Shown here: piece by piece, positions 26,970-35,406 of the stretch | How positions within the stretch are numbered: the first letter of the stretch is position 1 | Layout of the letters: every line of letters begins with the position of its first letter | NCBI RefSeq assembly: GCF_014930455.1 | Contig: NZ_JAAIYO010000016.1 | Coordinates: forward strand, 1 to 64,000 | DNA from: Corallococcus soli | Lineage (GTDB): Bacteria; Myxococcota; Myxococcia; Myxococcales; Myxococcaceae | Direction of reading: 5' to 3' | Length of the DNA: 64,000 nucleotides | Position numbers and translations under genes: made by a program | Notes under the pieces: generated by a model | What the model was told of the DNA's origin: nothing | Seen by the model: only the letters and a program-made list of their open reading frames with translations | The model's database searches: none

Positions 26970-29750
26970 CTACTGGTACAGCAGCACCTTGTCCACCCAG
27001 CGCATTCCGGGCTGCTTCTCGTGCCAGTCGAGCCGTTCGGCGCGCAGGGCCTGCGAGGGCTCCGTGCCGGACAGGATGCGCTCGCGCACCGCGCGGAAGA
27101 ACGCCCCCGCGTCGTTGGGGATCTCCGCCGTGGCCGCGAAGACGGCGCGCGCGCCCGAGGCGACGAAGGCCTGCGGCAGCGATGACGTCTGGTGCAGCAG
27201 CGGCGGGAGGTGGGCCGCGCTGCAGGCGCCCAGCACCACCAGCGGCGCGCCGAGGAACCGCCGACGGCGCAGCTCCTCCGCGGTGAGCGCGTAGCGGCCG
27301 TCCTGCTGCGGCGACAGCGCGATGACCGTGGCGTCCGACAGCGCGCGGTCCACCACGCCGTGCGCGTGGATGTCGATGTCGGTGGCCTGCTCCATCGCCT
27401 CCAGCACGCGCTCCGGCGTGGCCTGCGAGCCCTTGAGGCGCAAGAGCCGCTGCGCACCCTCCAGGTCCACCTCCGCGGAGGAGGGCAGGCGCGCCAGCCT
27501 CAGGGTCGCGGGCGGCTCCACGTCCGACACCACGACATGCATCGGGGGGCTCGCGGTCGGCGGCCCATGCGCGCCCGTGCCCACGCGGTAGCTCCAGGCG
27601 AGGTCCGGCGGCAGGATGCCCGAGCGGCTGTCCAGCGGCGGCGCGGCCAGCACGGACACGCTGGGACAGTCGCGCAGCAGGTCCACCAGCTCCCCGGGCA
27701 CCAGCCCCGAGAGGTCATCGCGCAGCGGGGTCGTTCGCGAAGCGTCGTAGTGGCCCTTCAGCTGGCCCTGGCGTCCACGCGCCACCGTCACCGTGCGCTC
27801 GTCCTCCACGGCGGCGGCCAGCACGCAGCCGTCCGGCAGGGGCACCTGGAGGCTTTCGGCCACCACGTCCAGGACTTCGCGGAAGGCCCCCGCATGGCCC
27901 GCGCTCACCGCCAGCGTCCGGTAGGCCACCACCCGGGCGTCCTTCGCGTCCGCGTTGCTTCGCAGGAGGGGCTCCGCATCGGCGATGGCACGGCGCAGCT
28001 CCTTCTGGCCCGCGCGCCAGTCGCGGTCCACCGCGAAGCGGCCCGCGATGAGCGTGGCCAGCACGCGCCGGCCCGCGTTCTCCCGCAGCGGCGTCACCCG
28101 GGCCAGCTCCGCCCGGAGGCGCGCCTCGTCGGATGGCCGTGGATCCAGGCGCGCCAGGTCCGCGAGGATCCACGCCCCCTGGAGTCCGGGCGTCTGCCCG
28201 CAGGCCAGCGAGTCCTCCAGCTCCTGCCGGGCCTCCCGGGGCCGGAAGCGCATCAGCGCCAACGACGCGAGGTTGCGGTGCGCCTGCGTGCGCGCCAGAC
28301 AGTCCTCCGGCTGCCGGGCCAGGGTCTCCATGAGGTACGCACGCGACAGCGCGATGCGCACCTGGAAGCGCGTCGCGTTGGCCAGCATCACCAGCGCCGC
28401 GCCCTCGCGCTCCCACTCACCCAGCGCGGCGGCCTCCTGCCACGCGGCGCGCGCGGCCTCTTCTCCCTCCACCAGCCGGTTGGACGCGGTCGCGCGCTGG
28501 CTCAGCCGCGTGAGCAGGTCCACGCAGCGCAGGGGCAGCTTGCGCGCACGGCACTCCGCCAGCGCCGCGCGCAGCCGGTCTCCCGCCTGCGCTCCCTGTC
28601 CCGCGAGGTCGTCCAGCCGTGCCCCTTCCTGCGCCACGCGCGAGAGGATCCATGGGTCCGTCACGTCGCGCGTCAGGGCCTGCAGCTCCTCCTGTGTGCG
28701 CGCCACGCCCGGCGTGCGCAGCAGGGCCTCCAGCAGCAGGTCGCGGGCCGAGTCCTCCTTCCGGAGACGTTCGATGAGCTCCGCGGGGGCGGGGTGTTCG
28801 TCCAGCACCAGCTTCGCGTACTCCCGCGCGAGCGGCGCCCGGCGGGTGAAGTCCAGCGCGGCCACCCGCTGCACGGTGGCCTCCAGCACGGTGTCCCCGG
28901 ACGCATGGTCCAGCACCTTCGCGAGCGGCAGCAGCTCCCGCACCCGCGCCGCGTCCTGCGAGGTCCGCAGCACGTCGTAGAACCGCTCGCGCGCGAGGCC
29001 CGGGAAGCGTCCGGAGGCCTCCACCGGCAACGGCGCGTCCGGGGTGCGCAGCCGGGTGAGGAACGCATCGCGCAGGGCCTTCCAGGCCTCCGCCCGCGAC
29101 TGGAGGCGGTCGCGCAGGCTTTGGGCCTGCCCTCGCGCCTCCTCGCTCCAGCCAGGCTCCGCCTTCGCGGCCAGTTGTTCGAAGGTGGTGGCGGCGACGA
29201 GCGACAGGCCCAGGTCGCGCGTCAGCACGGCCCGGTTCCAGCGCGCCTGCGCATGGTCGGGCACCGCTTCGAGCGTGGCATCCAGCAGCGTCAGGGCCTC
29301 GTCATGCCGTCCGCGCAGGAGCAGGGCCGCGGCCTGGTCGCTGTCCCGGTCCGGCGAGGGGGCCGTGCGCGCCAGGTGCGCGAGCGCCTGCTCCGTGTCG
29401 CCATGCAGCAGGTAGCTGACCGCGACCCCGTGCCCGTCGCCCTGCTCCTCCAGGGCGGACAGCGGCCCGAGCGGCACCGGACGGGCCAGGGTGTCCGGAC
29501 TCCTGGGCGGTGCATAGGGGCGGTGCGCGTCCGCGGCGCCAAGGCTCAGGCGCACTTCCAGCGGCCGGGTGGGCAGGTCCAACAGCCACAGCGCGCGGGT
29601 GTCGGGCGCGGGGGCGTGCTGCCTCCAGGCGCGCATGGCGCCGAAGCCCACGGCCACGCACAGCACCAGACCCACGGCGAGTCCCGCGCGCTTCACGCCG
29701 GTGTTCTCCCGAAGGCGCGTGCCCCGGGGCGTCCGCTGCATGCCTGTCAT
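26970..29750 (-). CDS. Membrane-anchored CHAT-domain protease with helical repeats
   Basis: A 926-residue protein. One N-terminal membrane segment (GLAVGLVLCVAVGFGAM, about 20-37) is followed by a long helical region with TPR-like repeats (for example HDEALTLLDATLEAVPDHAQARWNRA) up to about residue 620. The C-terminal caspase-HetF-associated protease (CHAT) domain has the catalytic pair IDIHAHG (His near 795) and VVLGACSAA (Cys near 842). CHAT domains cleave proteins on a signal sensed by their repeats. The short N-tail and single span suggest that the bulk lies on one side of the inner membrane. The start could also be ATG 29741. Downstream hairpin DNA separates it from the convergent JmjC genes; the M14 peptidase gene lies upstream on the same strand. 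Confidence 0.85.
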   Translation of the reverse strand: MTGMQRTPRGTRLRENTGVKRAGLAVGLVLCVAVGFGAMRAWRQHAPAPDTRALWLLDLPTRPLEVRLSLGAADAHRPYAPPRSPDTLARPVPLGPLSALEEQGDGHGVAVSYLLHGDTEQALAHLARTAPSPDRDSDQAAALLLRGRHDEALTLLDATLEAVPDHAQARWNRAVLTRDLGLSLVAATTFEQLAAKAEPGWSEEARGQAQSLRDRLQSRAEAWKALRDAFLTRLRTPDAPLPVEASGRFPGLARERFYDVLRTSQDAARVRELLPLAKVLDHASGDTVLEATVQRVAALDFTRRAPLAREYAKLVLDEHPAPAELIERLRKEDSARDLLLEALLRTPGVARTQEELQALTRDVTDPWILSRVAQEGARLDDLAGQGAQAGDRLRAALAECRARKLPLRCVDLLTRLSQRATASNRLVEGEEAARAAWQEAAALGEWEREGAALVMLANATRFQVRIALSRAYLMETLARQPEDCLARTQAHRNLASLALMRFRPREARQELEDSLACGQTPGLQGAWILADLARLDPRPSDEARLRAELARVTPLRENAGRRVLATLIAGRFAVDRDWRAGQKELRRAIADAEPLLRSNADAKDARVVAYRTLAVSAGHAGAFREVLDVVAESLQVPLPDGCVLAAAVEDERTVTVARGRQGQLKGHYDASRTTPLRDDLSGLVPGELVDLLRDCPSVSVLAAPPLDSRSGILPPDLAWSYRVGTGAHGPPTASPPMHVVVSDVEPPATLRLARLPSSAEVDLEGAQRLLRLKGSQATPERVLEAMEQATDIDIHAHGVVDRALSDATVIALSPQQDGRYALTAEELRRRRFLGAPLVVLGACSAAHLPPLLHQTSSLPQAFVASGARAVFAATAEIPNDAGAFFRAVRERILSGTEPSQALRAERLDWHEKQPGMRWVDKVLLYQ

Positions 29751-29855
29751 CCGGGGCCTCCCGCGTGCCCCCGCCTGTCTCTCGCGGGTCCTGCGAAGGA
29801 CAGTCTAGGGCCAATGCCCCCGGGCCCGACAGACCCGGGGGAAAAGGGCGGAGGG

Positions 29856-29879
29856 ACCGTCCGTTCTTGGCCGGACGGT
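29856..29879 (-). terminator. Hairpin at the end of the M14 peptidase gene
   Basis: The perfect 8-bp stem ACCGTCCG/CGGACGGT with an 8-base loop touches the stop codon of the minus-strand peptidase gene. In that direction it is followed by CCCTCCGCCCTTTTC, a weak pyrimidine tract. Confidence 0.5.
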
Positions 29880-31543
29880 TACTCCACCTTCAAGGGGGCG
29901 CGCGTGGCCTCCACGACCCGGTGGATGGGGTACAGCTCCCCCACCGTGAGGCTGTCGTCGAGGAACTGCCAGCGGCAGAACCCGTCGTCCGAGTGCGGCT
30001 CCAGCAGGTAGGTGATGAGCGTGCCGGTGCGCTGGTCCGTGGGGACCTTGAGGGTGCCGGCGGGGAACTCGCGCTCGGAGCGCTCGGGGGCCACGGTGAG
30101 GATGGTCTCGAAGCGCACGGGCTTGGGCTTCTGGCTGAGCGGGACCTCATTCTGCCCCGGCGGCGGCACGTTGGCGGCCACGTCCGGGCTGAAGGTCTGC
30201 TCGCGGCGGGCGATGCGGTAGCTGTCCACCTGGAAGCGCTGCGCGCTGGCCAGCTTCTCGAAGCGGATGCCGTGGCCTTCCAGGCGGGACGCCAGCGACG
30301 CGGGCACCAGGTACGCGGCCGGGGTGCTCACCGCCTGGGTGGGCACGAAGGTGCGGTAGTGCGGCGCCTTGTAGACCTTGCGGCGCTTGCCCGGGTAGCG
30401 GCGGCCCTCGATGCTGGCCTCGTCGAAGGAGTTGATGACGGCGACGTCCTTGCCCAGCACGTAGGCGGGGTAGTCGAACACCAGCGCGCCCTCCGCGTCG
30501 CGCTGCGCCACGCCGTAGTTGATGCCGACCAGGTCCTTCACGTCCGGGGACTTGCCGCGGGCGATGATGGTCGCCTCCTCGAAGGAGGTGGCGGTGCGGT
30601 AGTCCTTGGCGTAGCGGGCGGCGTCGCGGATGAGCTCCAGCACCCAGGCGCGGATGACGGCGCAGCGGCGGGGGAAGTCGATGTAGCTGTAGGTCTCCAG
30701 CAGCACGTCCAGGCGGCCCAGCAGGCCCCGGTAGTGGCTGCCGAAGCGGGGCAGCGCGGGGTAGGTGTGCCAGCCGGAGCGCGGGTCGCCTTCCTTGAGG
30801 AAGTTGCCGTACCAGAAGCTGTCGAAGCCGTGCTTCTTCTTCACGGCGGCGGAGACGCGTTCGGCCAGCTCGCGGTTGTAGTCGCGAGACATGTGGAACA
30901 GCTCCGCGTTGCCGTGCGGGATGTCGAAGGTGAGATCGAAGGCGTGGATGCTGCCGTCGGTGGTGTGGCAGTCCACGAAGAGGTGCGGCCACCACGCTTG
31001 GTACAGCTTCGCCAGCGCGCGCGTCTCCGGGGCCTCCTGCTTCATGTTGTCGCGGTTGAGGTTCCAGCCCTCGCCCGTGTAGCGCGTGCCCACGCCGCCC
31101 GGCGGGTTCACCTGGCCCTCCAGGTTCTTCAGATCGAGCGCGCGGTTTCCCGGGCTGATGCGATCATTGCCGTCCGGGTTGAAGTTGGGGACGAAGACGA
31201 GGCAGAGCCTGTCGAGCAGCTTCTTGCCCAGCGGCGTGAGGGTGAGGTCGCGCGCGAGCCCCAGCAGCGTCTCCTTTCCCTCCACCTCACCGGCGTGGAT
31301 GTTGGCCTCCACCATCACGATGATCTTCTTCTGCTTCTGCGCCAGCTCCGGCGTGAAGCAGTTGCGGTCGCTGATGACCAGGGAGATGAGCGGCTGGCCC
31401 TCTCCGCTCTGGCCGAAGTCCACGCGCTTCGCGAGCTTCGTCTGGCCGACGAGCGTGTCGATGAAGGCGACCACGTCGGCGCTGCGGGAGGTTTCCTGGT
31501 AGTCGGTGGCTTCCGCGCGGGTGCGCAGCTGGGGGATGGGCAT
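29879..31543 (-). CDS. M14-family zinc carboxypeptidase
   Basis: A 554-residue peptidase of the M14 (carboxypeptidase A-like) superfamily. Zinc ligands appear as NIHAGEVEGKE (HxxE near residues 82-85) and DCHTTDGS (His near 193). The NPDGNDR segment, the GWNLNRD Asn/Arg block and the catalytic Glu in LLETYSY (near 283) are also typical. No signal peptide is seen with the ATG at 31543. An ATG at 31555 is equally possible, and upstream codons have no coding character. It probably trims peptides or cell-wall peptides. It lies upstream of the CHAT gene on the same strand (gap about 128 bases) and divergent from a lipoprotein gene. Confidence 0.85.
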   Translation of the reverse strand: MPIPQLRTRAEATDYQETSRSADVVAFIDTLVGQTKLAKRVDFGQSGEGQPLISLVISDRNCFTPELAQKQKKIIVMVEANIHAGEVEGKETLLGLARDLTLTPLGKKLLDRLCLVFVPNFNPDGNDRISPGNRALDLKNLEGQVNPPGGVGTRYTGEGWNLNRDNMKQEAPETRALAKLYQAWWPHLFVDCHTTDGSIHAFDLTFDIPHGNAELFHMSRDYNRELAERVSAAVKKKHGFDSFWYGNFLKEGDPRSGWHTYPALPRFGSHYRGLLGRLDVLLETYSYIDFPRRCAVIRAWVLELIRDAARYAKDYRTATSFEEATIIARGKSPDVKDLVGINYGVAQRDAEGALVFDYPAYVLGKDVAVINSFDEASIEGRRYPGKRRKVYKAPHYRTFVPTQAVSTPAAYLVPASLASRLEGHGIRFEKLASAQRFQVDSYRIARREQTFSPDVAANVPPPGQNEVPLSQKPKPVRFETILTVAPERSEREFPAGTLKVPTDQRTGTLITYLLEPHSDDGFCRWQFLDDSLTVGELYPIHRVVEATRAPLKVE

Positions 31544-31706
31544 AGGTGCGCGCATCCGAGCGCCCCCCGCATGCGGCGTCAAGCACGCGCGTGCGCGGGT
31601 GCGGAAGACCCGGCATTCGCGTCCGCTGCCGGCGCCGGGGGCTGACTTGCCGCGTCGGGGCGGTGTCCCATATGAGACCGGGCCGGATGGCTGTGAGGGG
31701 GTCTTC

Positions 31707-32777
31707 ATGATTCGGCGTGACATGCGGCGCGGACGTGTCGTCGGGGTGCTGCTGCTGGGGTGCGCGGTGGGGTGGGGGACGGGCTGCAAGAAGGAGGAGG
31801 CCGTGGTGCCCGCCGCCCTCGACGCGGGCGTGGTCTCGTCGGCGGTGGCCGTGCCCGATGCCGGGGCCCCTGTGGTGGCCGCGAAGGTGAGCCGGCCGCT
31901 GCGGTTCTCGGACGTGAAGCTCTCGCACGACGGCGACCGCCTGTTGGCGACCTACACGCTCACCAATCCGGGCACGGTGCAGGGACGCGGGGATGCGTGC
32001 CTGTGGCTGCTCGATGACAAGGGCGCGGTCATCGAAGCGCTGCGGCTGAGCGCCATCACGGTGAAGGGCGGCACGTCCGACACGTTCGAGGACCGGGCGC
32101 TCGTGACGCCCTCGTTCTGGAAGCAGACCCGGTCGGTGCGGCTGTTCACGACGAACAAGTACTGCCAGCAGCGCACCCCCGACGCGAGCAGCGAGCTGTT
32201 GCACGTCCTGCCCACCGGCCGGCCCGTGCCAGAGGGCTTCGCGCGGCCCAGGGACATGGAGACGTCACAGCCCGCGGACTTCGAGGTGTCCGATGTCCGC
32301 TTGCGCCAGGACCGGGCCGCGGGCGACTACTTCATCACGTACACGGTGAAGAACCTCAGTGGCCGGCGCGCGTCGGGGACGGCGTGTCTGCGGGCGTATG
32401 CCGAGGACGGGTGCTCCTGCCATCTGGAGGAGACGACCGTGGGGGACTTCAGCCTGCCGGCGGGAGCGTCGGAGACCGTCACGGATACGATCTTGTTCAA
32501 CAAGGACAGCCACTGGGACACGGTGCAGGCGCTGCGGCTGTTCCTGGGTCCCTCCGGCTGCGCGGACGAGGTGGACGCGGTGAACCCCGGCTTCAAGTTC
32601 GACAAGCCGGAGGACCTCCGCGGGCCCGTGGAAGAGGTCGACGCGGACGGGGAGGTGGAGCTGGATCCCGACAACAACGACGCGGTGGTCGACGTGCCGG
32701 ACGAGCCTCAGGATCCGGTGGACGACCACGGCGGGGACGAGCCCTATTCGGACTCGCCGGAGGACACGGGCCACTGA
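31707..32777 (+). CDS. Lipoprotein with two beta-sandwich-like repeats
   Basis: A 356-residue lipoprotein with lipobox GTGC. Two related halves are visible: RFSDVKLSHDGDRLLATYTLTNPGTVQGRGDACLWLLDDKG and FEVSDVRLRQDRAAGDYFITYTVKNLSGRRASGTACLRAYAEDG. Each starts with a DVxL strand and ends with a CLxL strand, suggesting tandem immunoglobulin-like folds that carry cysteines. The C-terminal 60 residues are extremely acidic (Asp/Glu/Pro), possibly calcium-binding or disordered. The function is unknown. The gene is divergent from the M14 peptidase. Confidence 0.8.
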   Translation: MIRRDMRRGRVVGVLLLGCAVGWGTGCKKEEAVVPAALDAGVVSSAVAVPDAGAPVVAAKVSRPLRFSDVKLSHDGDRLLATYTLTNPGTVQGRGDACLWLLDDKGAVIEALRLSAITVKGGTSDTFEDRALVTPSFWKQTRSVRLFTTNKYCQQRTPDASSELLHVLPTGRPVPEGFARPRDMETSQPADFEVSDVRLRQDRAAGDYFITYTVKNLSGRRASGTACLRAYAEDGCSCHLEETTVGDFSLPAGASETVTDTILFNKDSHWDTVQALRLFLGPSGCADEVDAVNPGFKFDKPEDLRGPVEEVDADGEVELDPDNNDAVVDVPDEPQDPVDDHGGDEPYSDSPEDTGH

Positions 32778-32805
32778 CGGGTCTCATCCGGGCGCGGAGG
32801 AACCC

Positions 32806-33288
32806 ATGAACTTCGGAGCGATGAGCCCAGCAGGTCCCGTGCGGTACAGGCGTTCATCGCGACGGATGGGAATGGCCTCCGCGTTGTGGCTCGTTGCCGG
32901 GGGCGCCCTCCCTGCGTCCGCGGCAGGGCGGAGCCTCGCGCGCGATTCCCTGACACAAGCCGCGGACGCCTGCCGTCCAGGAGAGCCAAGCACCTTGTGC
33001 TGCTGGAAGAAGTTCAGGAGCGCGGAGGCATGCGGGATGACGGCGTCCGAGGCCGCGGAGGCCGCCACGCTGATGCAGAGTCTGCATGAGGCCCAGAAGG
33101 CGACGCGTACCGAGGCAGACGACCCGGACGAAGGTTGGAAGCAGCACTGCATTGACACGTACACGCTCTGCGCGAGCCAGAAAAAGCCGCGCTGGACGGG
33201 GGACTGCAACGCCTGCATGGAACGTTGCAAGGGACAGCACGCCTGGCCGTTCGAGATGTGTCGTCAGGGGAAGGGAGGGAAGGGATGA
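32806..33288 (+). CDS. Cys-rich secreted hypothetical protein coupled to a DUSAM gene
   Basis: A 160-residue protein with a signal peptide-like segment (MASALWLVAGGALPASAA, about 23-40). The mature part has ten cysteines in patterns such as CCWKKF, QHCIDTYTLC and DCNACMERC, which imply disulfides in the periplasm or outside. An in-frame ATG at 32866 may be the true start because it immediately precedes the hydrophobic segment. Its stop overlaps the ATG of the DUSAM gene (ATGA). The family is not recognised; the CxxxC-rich pattern is loosely reminiscent of the Cys-rich protein at 39.4-39.9 kb. Confidence 0.7.
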   Translation: MNFGAMSPAGPVRYRRSSRRMGMASALWLVAGGALPASAAGRSLARDSLTQAADACRPGEPSTLCCWKKFRSAEACGMTASEAAEAATLMQSLHEAQKATRTEADDPDEGWKQHCIDTYTLCASQKKPRWTGDCNACMERCKGQHAWPFEMCRQGKGGKG

Positions 33289-33698
33289 CGCTGGGAGACT
33301 GGGACCGGGTGCGGGAGCTGGGAAGCCAGCTGTTGGTGAATGGTGGGCTGGCGGTGACGGAGGAACTGCGAGAGTTGCTTCCCCGGGTAGCAATGGACGT
33401 GGCGCTCTCCTCCGAGGATGCACATCAGGCGCTGGCCTCACCCGAGACGGCGGCTGCGCTCCTGCGGGAGGTGCATCAACGCATCCACGATGGATCGCGT
33501 CGGCTTTCACGGGCCCTGGTGGAGTCTCACAAGTTGAAGATGGCAGGAGACCTGGGTGCTGCGCGCCAGGTACTCACTGGCGTCGCCTCCGTGGAAGTCG
33601 TGCCGCTCTATCTGGAACAGCTTCAGATCGCGCTCGACCATCTGGATGAATCCGAAGATGCCTCCGATACGGATTCGCAGGACGAGAGTAGCGACTGA
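33285..33698 (+). CDS. DUSAM domain-containing protein
   Basis: A 137-residue protein made of one DUSAM domain, a family of unknown function known from multiple paralogs in Myxococcus. Diagnostic stretches are WDRVRELGSQLL, TEELRELLPRVAMDVALSSEDA, the ALLREVHQRIHDGSRRLS segment and VEVVPLYLEQLQIALDHLDE. The C-terminus is acidic. It is cytoplasmic by sequence (no signal or membrane segment), while its translationally coupled upstream partner is exported. The pairing of a secreted Cys-rich protein with a cytoplasmic DUSAM protein could reflect an effector/immunity or regulator arrangement, but this is speculation. Confidence 0.85.
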   Translation: MTLGDWDRVRELGSQLLVNGGLAVTEELRELLPRVAMDVALSSEDAHQALASPETAAALLREVHQRIHDGSRRLSRALVESHKLKMAGDLGAARQVLTGVASVEVVPLYLEQLQIALDHLDESEDASDTDSQDESSD

Positions 33699-33853
33699 CG
33701 AAGTGACCCCTTCGCTCCGCACGGGCACCCCGAGCACGTAGGTGGCCGCGCCCTTGCCGCGCGTCAGGGTGCCGCCCGTGCGTGTCCGGTGCACTGTCAG
33801 TCCGCGACACAGCGGCTTGCCGTCCGCGCCATCGCGTCGCTAGCGTCCCGGCC

Positions 33854-34879
33854 GTGGCGCCCTCCGCTCCTCCTTCGCTCTCCGCCCGGTTGGCCCGGCA
33901 GGGACTGTTCGCGGCGGCGAAGCGGGGCGTGTCCGCCGAACGGCTCTGCCAGGACGCGGGGCTGCGGTGGGTGGACCTGGAGGACCCCGAAGCGCGCATC
34001 CCCTACGCCGTGCTGGACGACATCCTGGAGCGGGCCGTGGCCCTCTCCGGGGATGACAACCTGGGGCTGCACATGGCGGGCATTGACGTGATGGACGCTG
34101 ACGACCCGGCGTCGCTCGTCATCCTCACCAGCGCGAACCTGCGCGAGGCCCTGGCGCGAGGCTGCCGCTACCAGCGGGTGTGGGGGGACGGCGAGCGCTT
34201 CCTCGTGGAGGACACCCCCCGGGGCGTGCGCATGCGCTTCACCCCCATGGGCCCCTGCTGGCGTCCCGCGCACCGGCACCTCACGGAGGTGGCCCTGGCG
34301 CAGCTGGCCCAGGGCGTGAGCGTCCTCACCGGCGCGCCGGTGCGTCCGCTGCGAGCCCGCTTCACCCACGCGGCCCCGCTGGACCTGCGCGAACACGAGG
34401 CCGCCTTCGGCTGTCCGCTGGAGTTCGACGCGCCTGTCAGCGACCTGGAGTTCGCCCACGAGGACGCGGACCGGCCCTTCGTCCACGCGGATCCGGTGGT
34501 CCACGCCGTCTTCGAACACCCGGCCCGCAGTGTCCTGGAGCGGCTGCCCGTGATGGACACCCTGGTCGGCCGGGTGCGCGAACAGGTGCGCCGGACGCTG
34601 GCAGGCGGCGACTTCTCCTTCGTCGCCGTGGCCCGGGCCCTGCGCATGCCGCCCCGGATGTTGCAGCGCCAACTGGCGACGGAGGGCTACACGTACGCGG
34701 GCATCGTGGAGTCCCTGCGCCGCGAGCTGTCCCAGGGCTTCCTCCAGCGGTGCATGTCCATCGCGGAGGTGTCCTTCCTCCTGGGGTACGCGGACCCGGC
34801 GGCCTTCCACCGCGCCTTCAATCGCTGGTGGCGCACGTCCCCGGAAGCCTTCCGCCGGGCCCGGGCGGCAGGGGGCTGA
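33854..34879 (+). CDS. AraC-family transcriptional regulator
   Basis: A 341-residue regulator with an N-terminal arabinose-binding-like domain of the OruR/ArgR type (GLFAAAKRGVSAERLCQDAGL). The C-terminal double HTH covers about 255-335: FSFVAVARALRMPPRMLQRQLATEG, then MSIAEVSFLLGYADPAAFHRAFNRWW. A GTG at 33854 is taken as the start because upstream codons (from GTG 33782) lack coding character. No obvious target gene adjoins it. The following small lipoprotein gene lies 121 bases downstream on the same strand. Confidence 0.85.
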   Translation: MAPSAPPSLSARLARQGLFAAAKRGVSAERLCQDAGLRWVDLEDPEARIPYAVLDDILERAVALSGDDNLGLHMAGIDVMDADDPASLVILTSANLREALARGCRYQRVWGDGERFLVEDTPRGVRMRFTPMGPCWRPAHRHLTEVALAQLAQGVSVLTGAPVRPLRARFTHAAPLDLREHEAAFGCPLEFDAPVSDLEFAHEDADRPFVHADPVVHAVFEHPARSVLERLPVMDTLVGRVREQVRRTLAGGDFSFVAVARALRMPPRMLQRQLATEGYTYAGIVESLRRELSQGFLQRCMSIAEVSFLLGYADPAAFHRAFNRWWRTSPEAFRRARAAGG

Positions 34880-35000
34880 CAGGCAGGCGGCGCCCCAAGG
34901 CCATGCAGGGCGGGGAGCGGGACTCCGCCCGGAAGGGTCCGTGCCTAGGTTCTGACGACAGGACGGGCTCCTCCTGCGGGGCCCCTACAGGGAGAACACC

Positions 35001-35351
35001 ATGTGGACACGCCGGTTCAATGGGCTCGTCGTGCTGGGGGTGATTGGGACCGTGAGCCTCGCGGCGGGCTGCAATGAGCGCCAGCAGCAGTCCGCCAACG
35101 AGAACGCCCGGCAGGTGGGACAGGAGGTAGGCGAGGCCGCCCGGGACGTCCAGCACGGGGCCAGCAAGGCCGCGGAGAGCCTGCGCGAGTCCAGCCGCGA
35201 GGCCGCCGACGGCTTCCGTGAGGGCGTGGGCGGCTCGGGTGCCCTGAACTCCGAGGAGCAGGATGCCGACGAGCGCAACGGGGACGGGCCCGACATCGGC
35301 CGCAACCCGGGGGTCATCAACGATGGGGAGGGACCGCTCGAAGAGCGGTGA
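35001..35351 (+). CDS. Small helical lipoprotein
   Basis: A 116-residue lipoprotein with lipobox LAAGC (Cys24). The mature part is a long amphipathic, Ala/Glu/Arg-rich helix (VGQEVGEAARDVQHGASKAAESLRE...) resembling LEA-like or Lpp-like helical lipoproteins. A short acidic tail with GDGPDIGRNPGVINDGEGPLEE follows. It probably serves as a stress or envelope spacer protein. Purine-rich DNA (AGGGAG) precedes the ATG. A hairpin ending in a T-rich run follows the stop. Confidence 0.75.
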   Translation: MWTRRFNGLVVLGVIGTVSLAAGCNERQQQSANENARQVGQEVGEAARDVQHGASKAAESLRESSREAADGFREGVGGSGALNSEEQDADERNGDGPDIGRNPGVINDGEGPLEER

Positions 35352-35374
35352 AACACGCGCGAAACGCGCTGTGT

Positions 35375-35404
35375 CGACACCCACGGTGTCGCCGCGTTGT
35401 GTTT
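35375..35404 (+). terminator. Terminator after the small helical lipoprotein gene
   Basis: The perfect 7-bp stem CGACACC/GGTGTCG with loop CAC (35375-35391) is followed by CCGCGTTGTGTTTG. It lies 23 bases after the lipoprotein stop codon and just before the next gene. Confidence 0.55.
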
Positions 35405-35406
35405 GA

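Noticed and set aside
27192-30011. Long plus-strand open frame opposite the CHAT gene
   Set aside because: Its product is Arg/Gln/His-rich without domains; the minus strand has clear catalytic motifs.
33699-33853. Minus-strand fragment reading GGTLTRGKGAATYVLGVPVRSEG
   Set aside because: It has some coding character but is too short, overlaps the DUSAM gene and has no recognisable family.
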